From assembly GCA_024398935.1 (NCBI GenBank), contig JAKSIH010000008.1:22487-86486 (forward strand): DNA of 64,000 nucleotides, read 5' to 3'. A model generated the notes under the pieces. The model made no database searches and was not told the origin of the DNA. It was given only the letters and a program-made list of their open reading frames with translations. Origin of the DNA: Fibrobacter sp. GTDB lineage: Bacteria; Fibrobacterota; Fibrobacteria; Fibrobacterales; Fibrobacteraceae. Of the stretch, positions 55,001 to 63,999 are shown in pieces (the first letter of the stretch is position 1; each line of letters opens with the position of its first letter). The position numbers and the translations under genes were made by a program.

Positions 55001-55370
55001 TTCTCTGGAATCCGAGGTTTCCGGTGCCTTTAAGGGCCTCTTTGATATGGATGACGATTCCTTGTCCTTGGGCGAGGATAAGCCTTCTAACAGCGGTGTT
55101 GACTTCCTGATGTCCGGCGATTCCGACGATGAAGTTTCTGCAGGTCTCATCAACAATCCGGATGCTCCGCTGAACCGTGGAGCCCAGGATATCGATGATA
55201 GCCTCAACACAAGGACTTTGGCTGAAATCTACTTTGACCAGGGACTTTATGGTAAGGCCTTGGAAATTTACAGTGACTTGGCTCAGAAGGAGCCCGACAA
55301 CGAGGAAATTGCCAAGCGCTATGCTGAAGTTGAAAAAATCTACAGGGAAAAGTTTGGAGGTAATGGGTAA
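52068..55370 (+). CDS. FimV-like acidic TPR scaffold with repeated FD-x2-FG motifs
   Basis: 1100 residues. N-terminal TPRs (about 1-130: LADLERAAGDLDGALQRVN, AKILFQQEKFEECVTQCENI), then ~900 acidic, low-complexity residues and a C-terminal TPR (LAEIYFDQGLYGKALEIYSD then LAQKEPDNEE). At least nine copies of an AFDDIFGEDELPEE-type motif are spread through the acidic part. Three 255-bp DNA repeats lie within. Layout resembles FimV, but no LysM or membrane segment is seen. The stop shares one base with the pilT start, so they are co-translated; it probably scaffolds pilus or motility proteins. Function inferred. Confidence 0.75.
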   Translation: MTVTLESLKKSVGKKNSKSEIFAWLADLERAAGDLDGALQRVNGGLTLYPHDVAAMIVRAKILFQQEKFEECVTQCENILVKDPFSLAGQKIMGDAFDKLGKIHERNLCFRRYHDMDPLNNFWKDEYDVVDMGAAAVAADAAVDLNLTEEDFSMPEMSGSEGVVPENVKTLEELEAENAAAMGENAQELSSGDLFKDDENSSVENSFEKAFGDAFGSLDDEDSTLQDEISGTEITAEPAQEDQGLFEKSSMSSVGISLDDEDGAVSSNPFSSSAFEELSADQQSAPASEFGSLEGLSEESVADDPFAALAAMLPNNDAEEDSMMDNLTEALDATMAEIAGSSTEEKPVEEFPVDENISSTDVNSAMSDFFGLEDDLEPTETADAGSALDNGFGVDDISASVNASSIFGGSSAGEDKPMSVDNAFDDIFGEDELPEELPQTKPAAPVEDKPMSVDNAFDDIFGEDELPEELPQQPAEPVASDDFTFLDESPVEKIETESVFEKSAEAVPQSADEPQTVNSAFDDIFGEDELPEEKPQPAPEETLELPSEESLELPAEDSLELPIEESAFEKSAEDTFELSAEDSVFEKSAEVVPQSADEPQTVNSAFDDIFGEDELPEEKPQPASEETLELPSEESLELPAEDSLELSVEESAFEKSTEDTLELPAEDSLELPAEDAPMAPKDSFGVDTAFDSIFGSEDELPEEKPQPAPEETLELPSEESLELPAEDSLELPVEESAFEMSAEDTLEQPAEDSLELPAENEIADDAVSANTFVSEVETPVAPAISSAMDFVLDDEPATAEPEAPAADNGFSVDNAFDSLFGDDDDLPVEKNEEASAAPAVEDSSTLAEQVDLAESELELPSAVKPESSDLAQEMGGAFASMFGDQDDDLDLPDLNPVASVEDNVTDSALTDEVVTEDAPADKLESDLDKSFSALFGSDDSLNLDENSSSGLFSALDAMSAPAENQENIQEAPAMNGVDSLESEVSGAFKGLFDMDDDSLSLGEDKPSNSGVDFLMSGDSDDEVSAGLINNPDAPLNRGAQDIDDSLNTRTLAEIYFDQGLYGKALEIYSDLAQKEPDNEEIAKRYAEVEKIYREKFGGNG
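53616..54345 (+). repeat. Three 255-bp in-frame repeats in the FimV-like gene
   Basis: The block around GAACTTCCCGAAGAAAAGCC occurs at 53651, 53906 and 54161, exactly 255 bp (85 codons) apart. Each codes FDDIFGEDELPEEKPQP (third: FDSIFGSEDELPEE) then TLELPSEESLELPAEDSLEL. Confidence 0.92.
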
Positions 55371-56488
55371 TGGCTGAACAGCAGCCGCAGAAGACTCTGC
55401 GCATCGAGCAACTTCTTCGTGAAATGGTGAACCATAAGGCGTCCGACCTGCACATTCGTGTGGGAGTACCTCCGGTTTACCGAATTAACGGTGGCTTGCA
55501 GAAACTGTTTGACATTCGAGTTGATGCCTTGATGATGGATTCCTTCCTGGATGACATTATGAACAGGGAACAGAAACAACGCTTTGAAGCCAATAAGGAA
55601 TGCGACTTCGCCGTGGGCGCCCGCGATATGGGACGATTCCGTGTGAACGTGTTCCGTCAGCGCGGTACCATCGCTATCGTTATCCGTCATATCAAGGCGA
55701 AGATTCCTCCCTTCGAAGAACTGCACTTGCCGGATATTGTCCGCGACCTGGCCTTGACCAAGCGCGGTCTCATCCTGGTGACCGGTACTACGGGTTCCGG
55801 TAAGTCCACCACGCTTGCTTCCATGCTGGATTACATTAACCAGATGGAAGCGGTGAACATTATTACCGTAGAAGACCCGATTGAATACTTGTATCGCGAT
55901 AACAAGGCCATTATATCCCAGCGTGAAATCGGTGTGGATACCTTATCCTATGCAAATGCCCTGCGTGCAGCACTCCGCCAGGATCCAGACGTCTTGCTGG
56001 TGGGCGAAATTCGAGACCTAGAAACCATGCAGATCGCCATGACTGCTGCTGATACGGGCCACATGGTGTTTGCTACCATCCATACCACGAACGCGACCGA
56101 AACGATTCACCGCGTGCTTTCCATGTATCCGCCGCACCAGCACGAAGAAATTCGTCTGCTTTTGGGCGAAGTCCTCGCCGGTATTATTTCCCTCCGTCTT
56201 TTGCCCACAAAGGATGGCAAGGGCCGTGTGCCTGCCGCCGAAATTCTGGTCAACTCCGGTGCAATCCGCGAGTATATCCAGGACAAGGACAAGAACGACC
56301 TGATTGAACAGGCTATTGCCGATGGTCACATGCAGTACCGCAGCCAGACCTTTGACCAGGCTCTCCTGAAACTTTACGAGACGGAGCAGATTTCCCTGGA
56401 AGTGGCTATGAATGCCGCCACCAACAAGGATGACTTCGATCTTAAGATTCGCGGTATTTCTGGTACATCTGACCGCGGATGGATGTAA
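55370..56488 (+). CDS. pilT: Type IV pilus retraction ATPase PilT
   Basis: 372 residues. PAS-like N-terminal domain (ASDLHIRVGVPPVYRINGGL), Walker A (GTTGSGKSTT), Asp box (VEDPIEYLY), Walker B (DVLLVGEIRDLETM) and His box (GHMVFATIHTTNA). The helix DQALLKLYETEQIS is typical of PilT. It powers pilus retraction for twitching motility or adhesion. No other pil genes are in the window. It overlaps the FimV-like gene and ends at a terminator. Confidence 0.96.
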   Translation: MAEQQPQKTLRIEQLLREMVNHKASDLHIRVGVPPVYRINGGLQKLFDIRVDALMMDSFLDDIMNREQKQRFEANKECDFAVGARDMGRFRVNVFRQRGTIAIVIRHIKAKIPPFEELHLPDIVRDLALTKRGLILVTGTTGSGKSTTLASMLDYINQMEAVNIITVEDPIEYLYRDNKAIISQREIGVDTLSYANALRAALRQDPDVLLVGEIRDLETMQIAMTAADTGHMVFATIHTTNATETIHRVLSMYPPHQHEEIRLLLGEVLAGIISLRLLPTKDGKGRVPAAEILVNSGAIREYIQDKDKNDLIEQAIADGHMQYRSQTFDQALLKLYETEQISLEVAMNAATNKDDFDLKIRGISGTSDRGWM

Positions 56489-56538
56489 TTGCCTTGATCA
56501 AACTTGCTTAAGGCAATCGCTGGTGAAAAAATTGGAAA

Positions 56539-56563
56539 GGCGCTCCCTAATGGAGCGCCTTTT
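56539..56563 (+). terminator. Terminator after pilT
   Basis: Perfect 8-bp stem GGCGCTCC-CTAAT-GGAGCGCC (56539-56559) followed by TTTT. Confidence 0.85.
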
Positions 56564-56603
56564 GTCAAACCCGAAGGTAAAATGTCTCAAAAACTACCGC
56601 AGA

Positions 56604-57431
56604 TTATCGAACTCGGGCATTCCACTTCTTTTTAAAGCGGGGCTCGTCCAGAACCTTTGCCCAGACGAAGCCGCGACGAATCTCAGCCTTGTCAAAGCTG
56701 CGGGAATGGGTGCGATGGTCACCGCTGGCGAGGCAGGGACTGCCCAGTTCCGACATTCCGTCATTGATTTGACCGGCCTGTTCGCGGGCTTTGCGGGCTC
56801 GCTCTTCCAGCTGGGCCAATTCCTGCTGGTGGGCTGCTTCTGCTTCCCGACGGGCCTTGAGGGCTGCGTCCTGAGCTTGTGCTGCTTTTCGTTCTTCCGC
56901 TTCGCGCTGTTCTCGCTTGAAGAGATTGTCCAGTTCGGTCTTGTCGTGTACCAGAAGGTCGCAGAACCCTTCTCCCATATCGCGACCCACAATATGATGC
57001 GCCTGTAGGTCCGCAAGCACCTGCCTGGCAGTCTTTTCGGAGAAGCCGAAAGCTTCCATCAGGTATTCCGTGCTGACCTCTTCCCACTGGATGACCGATT
57101 CAGCGATTTCCCTGAAGGTAATTCGGCTGGGATCGGCAAAATCCACTGTTGGCAGGTCGTTTTCGGAATCTTCCTGGCAGTAGTCCTCCAGCTCTTCCCG
57201 TCCGAGAGGGGAAACCGGTGGCTCCACGCTCCCTTGGGCAGCCTGCTGCTGGGCGTTTTCGAACTGGCGAATTAAGTCTTGCAGGTTGCGATTTTTGCCT
57301 GTCGGTCCAGACTGCTCTGGAGGGGGCGCCTGCCGCCTGGCCTGCTGCTCCTTCTCCAGCTTGCTGTTCTTGACCTTCTGGGCGATCGCTCCTACGACAT
57401 AAATCACTAGAAGAATCAGTAAACTTTTCAT
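56604..57431 (-). CDS. Membrane protein with FtsK-gamma-like winged helix and coiled coil
   Basis: 275 residues. An N-terminal membrane segment (LLILLVIYVVGAIA), a Q/P-rich linker, then a winged-helix-like block at about 103-162 (ITFREIAESVIQWEEVSTEY, MEAFGFSEKTARQVLADLQ, HHIVGRDMGEG), like the DNA-binding gamma domain of FtsK. A charged coiled coil follows (163-225). No ATPase domain is present. Gap of 36 bases from floA, so it belongs with the nfeD-floA operon. Function unknown; the wHTH match is by eye. Confidence 0.55.
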   Translation of the reverse strand: MKSLLILLVIYVVGAIAQKVKNSKLEKEQQARRQAPPPEQSGPTGKNRNLQDLIRQFENAQQQAAQGSVEPPVSPLGREELEDYCQEDSENDLPTVDFADPSRITFREIAESVIQWEEVSTEYLMEAFGFSEKTARQVLADLQAHHIVGRDMGEGFCDLLVHDKTELDNLFKREQREAEERKAAQAQDAALKARREAEAAHQQELAQLEERARKAREQAGQINDGMSELGSPCLASGDHRTHSRSFDKAEIRRGFVWAKVLDEPRFKKKWNARVR

Positions 57432-57467
57432 GTTAGACCATTCTAGTTGAGTTTAGTCCACTTCGTG

Positions 57468-58442
57468 TTATTTTGCTTCGGGAGCGGAACCGATTTCCTT
57501 ACGCATCTGGGTGTCGGCTTCGATGTTCTTCATGTTGTAGTAGTCCATGACGCCAAGCTTTCCGTCGCGAAGGGCGGTTGCCATTGCCATAGGAATCTGG
57601 GCTTCGGCTTCCACCAGCTTTGCCTTCATTTCCATGACCTTGGCCTTCATTTCCTGTTCGGCGGCGAATGCCATGGCGCGGCGTTCTTCTGCCTTGGCCT
57701 GAGCAATCTTCTTGTCAGCTTCGGCACGGTCGGTTTCAAGGATGGCGCCGATGTTCTGACCCACGTCCACGTCGGCAATATCGATGGAAAGAATTTCGAA
57801 TGCGGTACCTGCGTCGAGGCCGGACGCCAGCACCTTCTTGGAAATCATGTTGGGGTTTTCGAGAACTTCCTTGTGGCTCTGTGCAGAACCGATGGAAGAC
57901 ACAATGCCTTCGCCGACACGGGCGATGACGGTTTCTTCGCCAGCACCGCCCACCAGCTTCTGGATGCTGGCGCGGACGGTAATACGGGTCACGGCGTGAA
58001 GCTGAATACCGTCAAGAGCCACTGCGGAAACCTTAGGAGTGGTAATGACCTTGGGGTTCACGGACATCTGCACGGCTTCCAGAACGTTACGGCCAGCAAG
58101 GTCGATGGCTGCGGCTTCCTTGAAGTCCAGCTTGATGTTTGCCTTGTTGGCGGCGATGAGGGCCTGGATTACGCGGAGTACATTACCGCGGGAGAGGAAA
58201 TGTGCTTCTAGCAGGTTGGTGTCCACCGGGAGGCCTGCCTTGCAGCTCAGAATTCGTGCTTCAACGATCACCTGGGGCGGCACCTTACGAAGTCGCATAC
58301 CCACCAGCTGGAAAATGCTGACTCCAGCCTTGGAGAATAAAGCCTGAAGCCAGAGGCTGAAGAACTTGCCGATGAAAACCAGCAGGATAAGAACTACGAT
58401 AGCGGCAACGATAATACCGCCCAAAAGAATGGGATTATTCAT
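57468..58442 (-). CDS. floA: Flotillin-like protein FloA
   Basis: 324 residues. N-terminal membrane segment ([20 protein letters not shown]), then the FloA/YqfA block [40 protein letters not shown] and the coiled coil [20 protein letters not shown]. The gene forms the usual nfeD-floA pair, 14 bases after nfeD. Flotillins organise functional membrane microdomains. Confidence 0.95.
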   Translation of the reverse strand: MNNPILLGGIIVAAIVVLILLVFIGKFFSLWLQALFSKAGVSIFQLVGMRLRKVPPQVIVEARILSCKAGLPVDTNLLEAHFLSRGNVLRVIQALIAANKANIKLDFKEAAAIDLAGRNVLEAVQMSVNPKVITTPKVSAVALDGIQLHAVTRITVRASIQKLVGGAGEETVIARVGEGIVSSIGSAQSHKEVLENPNMISKKVLASGLDAGTAFEILSIDIADVDVGQNIGAILETDRAEADKKIAQAKAEERRAMAFAAEQEMKAKVMEMKAKLVEAEAQIPMAMATALRDGKLGVMDYYNMKNIEADTQMRKEIGSAPEAK

Positions 58443-58456
58443 TTTTATCTCCGTGT

Positions 58457-60088
58457 TTAACTAATTGTTTTTGCGACGCTAACAAAGATATGACCTTCCT
58501 GTATGGCGTCAACCTTAATTTTTTGTTCTGCCTCGATGATTTCCCCGCGGGTCTGGACATCCAGCAGTCGGGTGCTACCGTCGGACATGGTAAACTGGGC
58601 TTGGCCGACAGGTCGCAGGAAGGTCCTTGCCGTGCCCAGGTCACCAATGTGAATTTCCTGAACAGCTTCTGTGGGGGAGGACGCAGTTTGCAGGTCTGTC
58701 TTTAGCATGGGGGTCCACCCTTCGGGAAGTCTGGGTACGATATACTTGCTGCCGAGAATTGGTATTAAAAGAGCGATGGCTGCGCAGGTTAGTGTGTTGA
58801 ACAGGCCCCGTAACCAGGGTGTTACGTCAAAAACACCCTTAGCCGCTTCTCCAGCTTCCTTGACCGTTTCCGAAGTTTCGCTGGGAGAATAGCTTAGTGC
58901 AAGTGCTATAATCATGCAGGCGATACCTCCCACGCCAAAAAGGAAGGTCCCTGGCATTACGAAGATTTCTACCAGGAAGAGGGCTATGCCTGCAATGAGG
59001 AATATGGCGGGCAGGTAACCGTCAAGTTTTGGGGCGAACTGTCCGAGGAAAACGATGCCAATCAGAATGATACCGGCAATACCGAAAAATCCAAAGCCGG
59101 GCGTCTTGAATTCAAAGTAGAGTGCGCCGAAACCCAAAATGAGAAGGATTCCGCTAAAGCCCGCTATTGTATTTGCGATGCTTTCACCAGTGGTTGTTTC
59201 GACCTCGTTCCTGGATTCTATGGAGAGTGCCGTTTCGAAATCCTGACGGTCCTTCACGGTTCCCTTGGAAAATCCCAAGTTCTTCGCTTCCACTTCGGTC
59301 ATGGTCAGCAATTCACCCGCACGGACCAGAACTTTGGGCGTCCCCCAGAATTTCTTGTCGCTTTCGGAAAATTTTTCGAACTTGGCGCCTTCAATGATAA
59401 GAACAGAATCCCTTTGGCCAGGCTTTCCGGAGTCAAGGACGGTCGTCAGTTCAAGAATTTCCATTTCGGGAGTGACAAATGCGGAGGTCAGCAGTTCCGG
59501 GTAACCGTTTTTCTGGGCGAGATTGCGGAACTTTGCGCGAAGGGGGGATTGGACCTTTTCGCCTACAATTTCCGGGGATCCGTTTGCCCGTTGCAAGATG
59601 GGGGCGCAGTCCCCGATGGTGGTGGATTCCATCATGTAAAGCTTGTTGCAGGAAAGTGCGATGAGGGAACCGGCGCTAATGGCTTTCTTTTTCACGAGGG
59701 CTACGGTGGTGGGACCCTTCACCGCCATGATGGTGTCCACGATGTCGAAGGCCGCGTTCAGCTCACCGCCAAAGGTGTTGATTTCGAAAACGATGTAGTC
59801 CGGATTCTGCTTGATCGCATCTCCAATGGCGCGGGCGCAGAAGTTGTACATGCCCGAAGTGACATCCCCTTCCAGCTTGATCCAGACGGCATGCTTCTTG
59901 GAATCCGTTGCAATGACCGCGGACGCTACCCCCGTGTCATTCTGAGCGGATTGCGCAGCCTCGACAATACGCTTGTCATTCTGAGCGGATTGCGCAGCAA
60001 GGAGCGAAGAATCTAGCTTAGTGGGGCCGGCAAATGAAAACGCGGCAAGTACCGCCAAAAACACAAGAATCTTAGTTACAAATTTCAT
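58457..60088 (-). CDS. NfeD-family membrane serine-protease-like protein with repeat insert
   Basis: 543 residues. Signal peptide ([14 protein letters not shown]), a ClpP-fold domain about 60-280 ([39 protein letters not shown] with a likely catalytic serine and lysine), four or so membrane segments (about 300-425), and a C-terminal OB-fold ([18 protein letters not shown]). Residues 31-38 and 44-51 are both AAQSAQND, encoded by a dispersed DNA repeat placed right after the signal peptide. Partner of FloA. Confidence 0.93.
   Translation of the reverse strand: MKFVTKILVFLAVLAAFSFAGPTKLDSSLLAAQSAQNDKRIVEAAQSAQNDTGVASAVIATDSKKHAVWIKLEGDVTSGMYNFCARAIGDAIKQNPDYIVFEINTFGGELNAAFDIVDTIMAVKGPTTVALVKKKAISAGSLIALSCNKLYMMESTTIGDCAPILQRANGSPEIVGEKVQSPLRAKFRNLAQKNGYPELLTSAFVTPEMEILELTTVLDSGKPGQRDSVLIIEGAKFEKFSESDKKFWGTPKVLVRAGELLTMTEVEAKNLGFSKGTVKDRQDFETALSIESRNEVETTTGESIANTIAGFSGILLILGFGALYFEFKTPGFGFFGIAGIILIGIVFLGQFAPKLDGYLPAIFLIAGIALFLVEIFVMPGTFLFGVGGIACMIIALALSYSPSETSETVKEAGEAAKGVFDVTPWLRGLFNTLTCAAIALLIPILGSKYIVPRLPEGWTPMLKTDLQTASSPTEAVQEIHIGDLGTARTFLRPVGQAQFTMSDGSTRLLDVQTRGEIIEAEQKIKVDAIQEGHIFVSVAKTIS
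59936..60017. repeat. Dispersed repeat in the nfeD coding sequence
   Basis: A 24-bp unit (GTCATTCTGAGCGGATTGCG then CAGC) occurs at 59936-59959 and 59975-59998, 39 bp (13 codons) apart. The second copy continues to GGAGCGAAGAATCTAGC, completing an ATTCT...AGAAT palindrome of the same type as in ribD. Confidence 0.85.
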
Positions 60089-60312
60089 ACTACCAATGTA
60101 TAAAGATTTTATGTCAGTGGAATGTCAAAATGAGGGAAAATCAGAAAAAAGCGGATATATGCAAGAAATCTCTGTACTTCCCTATAAAAGAAACGGCAAA
60201 GATCATGCAAAAAATCAAATGTGGTTCTGGTTGATTTCTATCCCCAATATGAGGAAATGAGCGTGTCTTGAGTATGGTGTATGAAAAAGAATGCTGAAGT
60301 TTAAAAAAACAA

Positions 60313-60340
60313 TTGACATTGCTTGTTTTTATTTTACATT
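60313..60340 (+). promoter_or_regulatory. Predicted promoter of the Fib_succ_major gene
   Basis: TTGACA (60313-60318), 16-base spacer, TACATT (60335-60340). The gap 60089-60412 is AT-rich and holds no supported gene; a minus-strand TTGACA for nfeD lies at 60123-60128. Confidence 0.5.
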
Positions 60341-60412
60341 TGTTTCTTGAAAAATGAATCTTTTTATTTATTCAATCCGGATGTAATTCAAGTCGAAAAA
60401 TAAAGGAAAAAA

Positions 60413-61516
60413 ATGAAAACTAAAATGTTGGTGGCGGCTTTTGCTTTGGCGACTTTCGCCTTTTCTATTGAGTTGCAAGGTTCTTACCGTGATGTTGTAA
60501 TCGATTGTGACGACGATGGTAATCCGTGTGAATCCTCTGTTGGCGTGATTTTGTTAGGTGACCAACTATGGACTCTTGGTGCATTGAAACCTGCTGAAGC
60601 AAAATCGTATTGTTATGATAACGATAAACGAAACTGCAAGAAATATGGTGCACTCTATACATATAAAGAAACTAAAAATCTTTGCCCAGCGCCGTTCCAT
60701 TTACCTTCTGAAAATGATTTCAATATTCTAAAAAATTATTTAGAAAAAAATGGTTCCGACAAGTTCCATGCAAATCTTGCCGGTTCTCGCTGGTTCAATG
60801 GTGAATTTCATGATCAAGGAAAAGGATTGTTTTTATGGGGGTCTGAACCTGATGGAAGTAAGGATGCAATTCGTTTTTATATGAGTGTTGATGGGAAAAA
60901 GAATGTTGCAAAAACAAACAAGGACAATGCTCTCTCTGTACGCTGTGTGGCCTCAAGAGAAGTTTTGGAAAACGACACTGTTTCTAGAGAATTTGCAACT
61001 CGCTGGAACATACCCAAGCCAATGGAACATGTTTCCGTAAAAACAAAGAAAAATAACAAAGGCGATGTTGTTATTGGCAATCAAACCTGGATGAAAAAAA
61101 ATGTGAAGTTTGGCAAATGCCCTGCTGGTTATAGAAATCCTTCAGTCGAAGATTTTAAGGAACTTCTGGATTATACAAATGCCGAGACCAATAATAACGG
61201 TGCATTCTCTCTTTGCAAGAAAGGCATGACTTTTGGTTACGGCTGGGAAAGCGGCTCTGGAACAAGCATTTCTTGGTCTGGGGTAGATTTATTTGGCTTT
61301 GGGGCTGATTGCAATAAACATTCTTATGGCGCTGGATCGCAAGAGGATGTTTTCACTGTTGCATCATTTAAATGTAAAGAAGGCTTCTTTGATCTATTTG
61401 CCGGAAAACTTTATGTAGATATAAGTGATGAAGGTGATACCCTTGTGTATGATGATGAAAATATGGATATTCCTTATGAAGTAGTAGAAGAAACCCGTTG
61501 CATTCTTGCTCGGTAA
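60413..61516 (+). CDS. Secreted Fib_succ_major (TIGR02145) domain protein
   Basis: 367 residues with signal peptide (MLVAAFALATFAFS). The first domain (about 25-185) shows the family order: LGDQLWTLGAL, YGALYTYKETKNLCPAPFHL, PSENDFNILKNYLE, LAGSRWFNGEFHDQGKGLFL and a closing LSVRCV. A second, shorter and partly decayed copy (about 210-365) has VIGNQTWMKKNVKFGKCPAG then YRNPSVEDFKELLDYTN and ends in RCILAR. These proteins are numerous in Fibrobacter and expected outside the cell; their function is not known. Confidence 0.88.
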   Translation: MKTKMLVAAFALATFAFSIELQGSYRDVVIDCDDDGNPCESSVGVILLGDQLWTLGALKPAEAKSYCYDNDKRNCKKYGALYTYKETKNLCPAPFHLPSENDFNILKNYLEKNGSDKFHANLAGSRWFNGEFHDQGKGLFLWGSEPDGSKDAIRFYMSVDGKKNVAKTNKDNALSVRCVASREVLENDTVSREFATRWNIPKPMEHVSVKTKKNNKGDVVIGNQTWMKKNVKFGKCPAGYRNPSVEDFKELLDYTNAETNNNGAFSLCKKGMTFGYGWESGSGTSISWSGVDLFGFGADCNKHSYGAGSQEDVFTVASFKCKEGFFDLFAGKLYVDISDEGDTLVYDDENMDIPYEVVEETRCILAR

Positions 61517-61605
61517 GGCTACGGCTACTCGGTTCGTTGCTAGGCATCCACGGTCGGTGAAAAGCCTAGCCAAGGCTTAGCGAAGCAAAGCCTTTAAACA
61601 ATCGC

Positions 61606-61637
61606 CCCAGGGGTCAATCCCTTGGGGTAATTTTTTG
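61606..61637 (+). terminator. Terminator after the Fib_succ_major gene
   Basis: CCCCAGGGG (61607-61615) pairs with CCCTTGGGG (61620-61628), one mismatch, then T6. Confidence 0.8.
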
Positions 61638-61756
61638 TCCTTTTTTTGAAATTCTATAATTATGGGAGCAAAAATGCTACAATATTGGGAATTTTATTGC
61701 TGTAAATTTAGGAATTTTATATATTTCTCATAAAATTATCGAAAATAGGATGTTTT

Positions 61757-63013
61757 ATGGCTCAGTATTACAGTCGCTACATCGAAGAATCCATCCGCCG
61801 CAAGTTGAAATCTTGTGGGGTTGTGCTTGTTGCTGGACCCAAATTCTGCGGGAAAACCACGACGTCATCGATTTTTGCAAAAAGTGTGGCCAAACTGAAT
61901 ACTTCGGCGGCCATTAATTTGGCGAAAATGGAACCCCGAAATACCCTTGTGGGGGAAACTCCTAGGCTTATCGATGAGTGGCAGACTGTTCCCGAAATAT
62001 GGGATGAAGCCCGAGCTTGGATTGACGAGAATCCTGCTTTTGGACAGTTCATTTTAACCGGAAGCTCCACTCCTGCGGACAAGACCAATATCCATCACTC
62101 AGGGGCAGGGCGTATTGTCACGTTAAAAATGCGTCCAATGTCGCTGTTTGAATCTGGAGATTCAAAGGGGACTGTATCTTTGCAGGACTTGTTTGCTGGG
62201 ACTGCAAAAGTGTTCGATGAAAATAAGGAAAAGTCCTTAAGGGACATTGCGTTTTTGACATGTCGCGGAGGATGGCCATTGTCATTACAAACGGATCGCG
62301 ACGTTGCCTTGGATGTTACCGCCAACTATTACAATGGACTGTTCAACTTTGATACTAGCGAAAATCAAAAGTTTAGAAATAAGAAACCCGAGGTTATGCG
62401 CATGATCTTGCGGAGCTATGCGCGGAATATATCTACCGAGGCCAGCTGCAAGACTCTCATAGCCGATGTTGTAGAGAACAATAACCGAACAATGGATGCT
62501 AAAACGTTCGACGATTATTGCGATGCCCTTAAGGATCTTTACATTCTGGAAGATATTGATGCTTGGAATCCCAACTTGCGTAGCAAGGCTACTGTTCGCA
62601 CTACGGCTACAAGGCATTTTGTGGACACCTCCATTGCGTGCCAAGCATTGGGAATTTCCCCGGATGATTTGTTACAAGACTTGAATACTTTTGGATTATT
62701 TTTTGAAGATTTGGCTGTTCGCGATTTGTCTATTTATTCCAGTTTGTTTGATGGCACGGTAAAACATTATCGCGATAGCAACGGACTTGAATGCGACGCT
62801 GTTGTCCACACGCCAAAGGGTAAGTGGGCTGCCATAGAAATCAAATTAGGCGGCGAAAAACTTATCGAAGAAGGTGCTCGCAATTTGAACAAGCTAGAAC
62901 AAATTGTTGACGACAAGAACCTGGCTTTCAAAATGGTTCTTACGGCAACGGGAGCCGCCTATAAGCGTCCTGATGGCGTTTTTGTAGTCCCGCTTAATTG
63001 CCTAAAGGGGTAG
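61757..63013 (+). CDS. AAA_14/DUF4143 ATP-binding protein
   Basis: 418 residues. Walker A in VLVAGPKFCGKTTTSSIF, LIDEWQTVPEIWDEARAWID (Walker B), and FILTGSSTPA sensor-like region. The C-terminal DUF4143 domain ends with CDAVVHTPKGKWAAIEIKLG, the PD-(D/E)xK-like site. Such proteins are common in accessory regions; their function is unclear, and some are linked with toxin or defence contexts. It is preceded by a terminator and looks monocistronic, with lower GC than its neighbours. Confidence 0.9.
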   Translation: MAQYYSRYIEESIRRKLKSCGVVLVAGPKFCGKTTTSSIFAKSVAKLNTSAAINLAKMEPRNTLVGETPRLIDEWQTVPEIWDEARAWIDENPAFGQFILTGSSTPADKTNIHHSGAGRIVTLKMRPMSLFESGDSKGTVSLQDLFAGTAKVFDENKEKSLRDIAFLTCRGGWPLSLQTDRDVALDVTANYYNGLFNFDTSENQKFRNKKPEVMRMILRSYARNISTEASCKTLIADVVENNNRTMDAKTFDDYCDALKDLYILEDIDAWNPNLRSKATVRTTATRHFVDTSIACQALGISPDDLLQDLNTFGLFFEDLAVRDLSIYSSLFDGTVKHYRDSNGLECDAVVHTPKGKWAAIEIKLGGEKLIEEGARNLNKLEQIVDDKNLAFKMVLTATGAAYKRPDGVFVVPLNCLKG

Positions 63014-63051
63014 TCAGGACTAACGCCCACCTCGGCTGCCTCGGTGATGTC

Positions 63052-63999
63052 TTACAAGCTTGCCAAAACCTGCAGCAGACGTTTCTTGGCGGGGCCGTCG
63101 TTCAGGGGCAGGAACAGCTCCTTGGCGAAGGACTTCATGAGCATCTTCTTGGCGGTTTCGGCGGGGATGCCGCGGCTGGTCAGGTAGAACATCTGGTCGG
63201 CGTCAAGCTCACCGCAGGTGTTGCCGTGGGTACATTCCACGTCGTCGTGATAGATCTTCAGCACCGGCTTTACGGAAACGCTGGATTCGTCACCCAGGAG
63301 GATGGAATTTACCAGCTGGCTGGAGTTCACCTGGCTGCATCCGTTACCCACGATGACGCTGCCGTCGTAGCTGACGTAAGAATGTTCGTCCAGCAGGTTG
63401 CGGGCGAACTGCGAGCTAATGGTGTTAGGAGCGTTATGGCGGATGGTCAGGCGTTGGTGCTTGCTTGCGGAACCCTTCAACACGCTGAGAGAACGGTAAT
63501 CGAAGTTGGCGCCTTCGCCATTTAGGTCCACGTCAATGCTAATGCGGCCGATACCTGCGTCCTGCAGGATGTTTGAAAAGTGAACCGTAGAATTGGCGGC
63601 CTGCTTGATTACAAAATGGCGGAACTGCAGGGGCAATTCGTTTGCGGGGTTGGCAAAGAAGATTTCCAGCTCGGCGCCTTCTTCCACGTTAATGTCGAAG
63701 CGCTCGGCAGCAATTTCGTGCTCCACCTTGTTGTCCAGAATTTCCAGGGAAACCTTGGCGTTTTTCCCGATGTTGAAAATGCTGTGGCCGAAGTCGTCGC
63801 GGCTCTTGATGAGGCCCATTTCGGTTTCGCCTGCGGCAAAATCCTTCTTCATGACAGGAGCTGCTTTTGCAATAGGCAAAAGGGCGGCAATGTCCGTCTC
63901 GTTTTCAAAAGTACTTGCGGACACTTCCTGAGTATTCAGAACATTTGGAATCTTATGGACCGGGAAAAAACTCCACAGCTCGTTGTTGCGCTTGGGCAT
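63052..63999 (-). CDS. SufD-like Fe-S cluster assembly protein (possibly N-terminally truncated by window edge)
   Basis: 315 residues visible from an ATG at 63999. Right-handed beta-helix typical of SufB/SufD, with SVKPVLKIYHDDVECTHGNT and CGELDADQMFYLTSRGI at the C-terminus; the conserved cysteine and histidine are present. SufD works with SufB and SufC in Fe-S cluster assembly. The N-terminus is short for the family, and the ATG is only 1 base from the window edge, so the real start may lie outside. SufC/SufB would be expected upstream. Confidence 0.85.
   Translation of the reverse strand: MPKRNNELWSFFPVHKIPNVLNTQEVSASTFENETDIAALLPIAKAAPVMKKDFAAGETEMGLIKSRDDFGHSIFNIGKNAKVSLEILDNKVEHEIAAERFDINVEEGAELEIFFANPANELPLQFRHFVIKQAANSTVHFSNILQDAGIGRISIDVDLNGEGANFDYRSLSVLKGSASKHQRLTIRHNAPNTISSQFARNLLDEHSYVSYDGSVIVGNGCSQVNSSQLVNSILLGDESSVSVKPVLKIYHDDVECTHGNTCGELDADQMFYLTSRGIPAETAKKMLMKSFAKELFLPLNDGPAKKRLLQVLASL

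Noticed and set aside
60021..60260. 79-codon plus-strand frame over the nfeD start
   Set aside because: Begins antisense to nfeD and has no SD or family resemblance.
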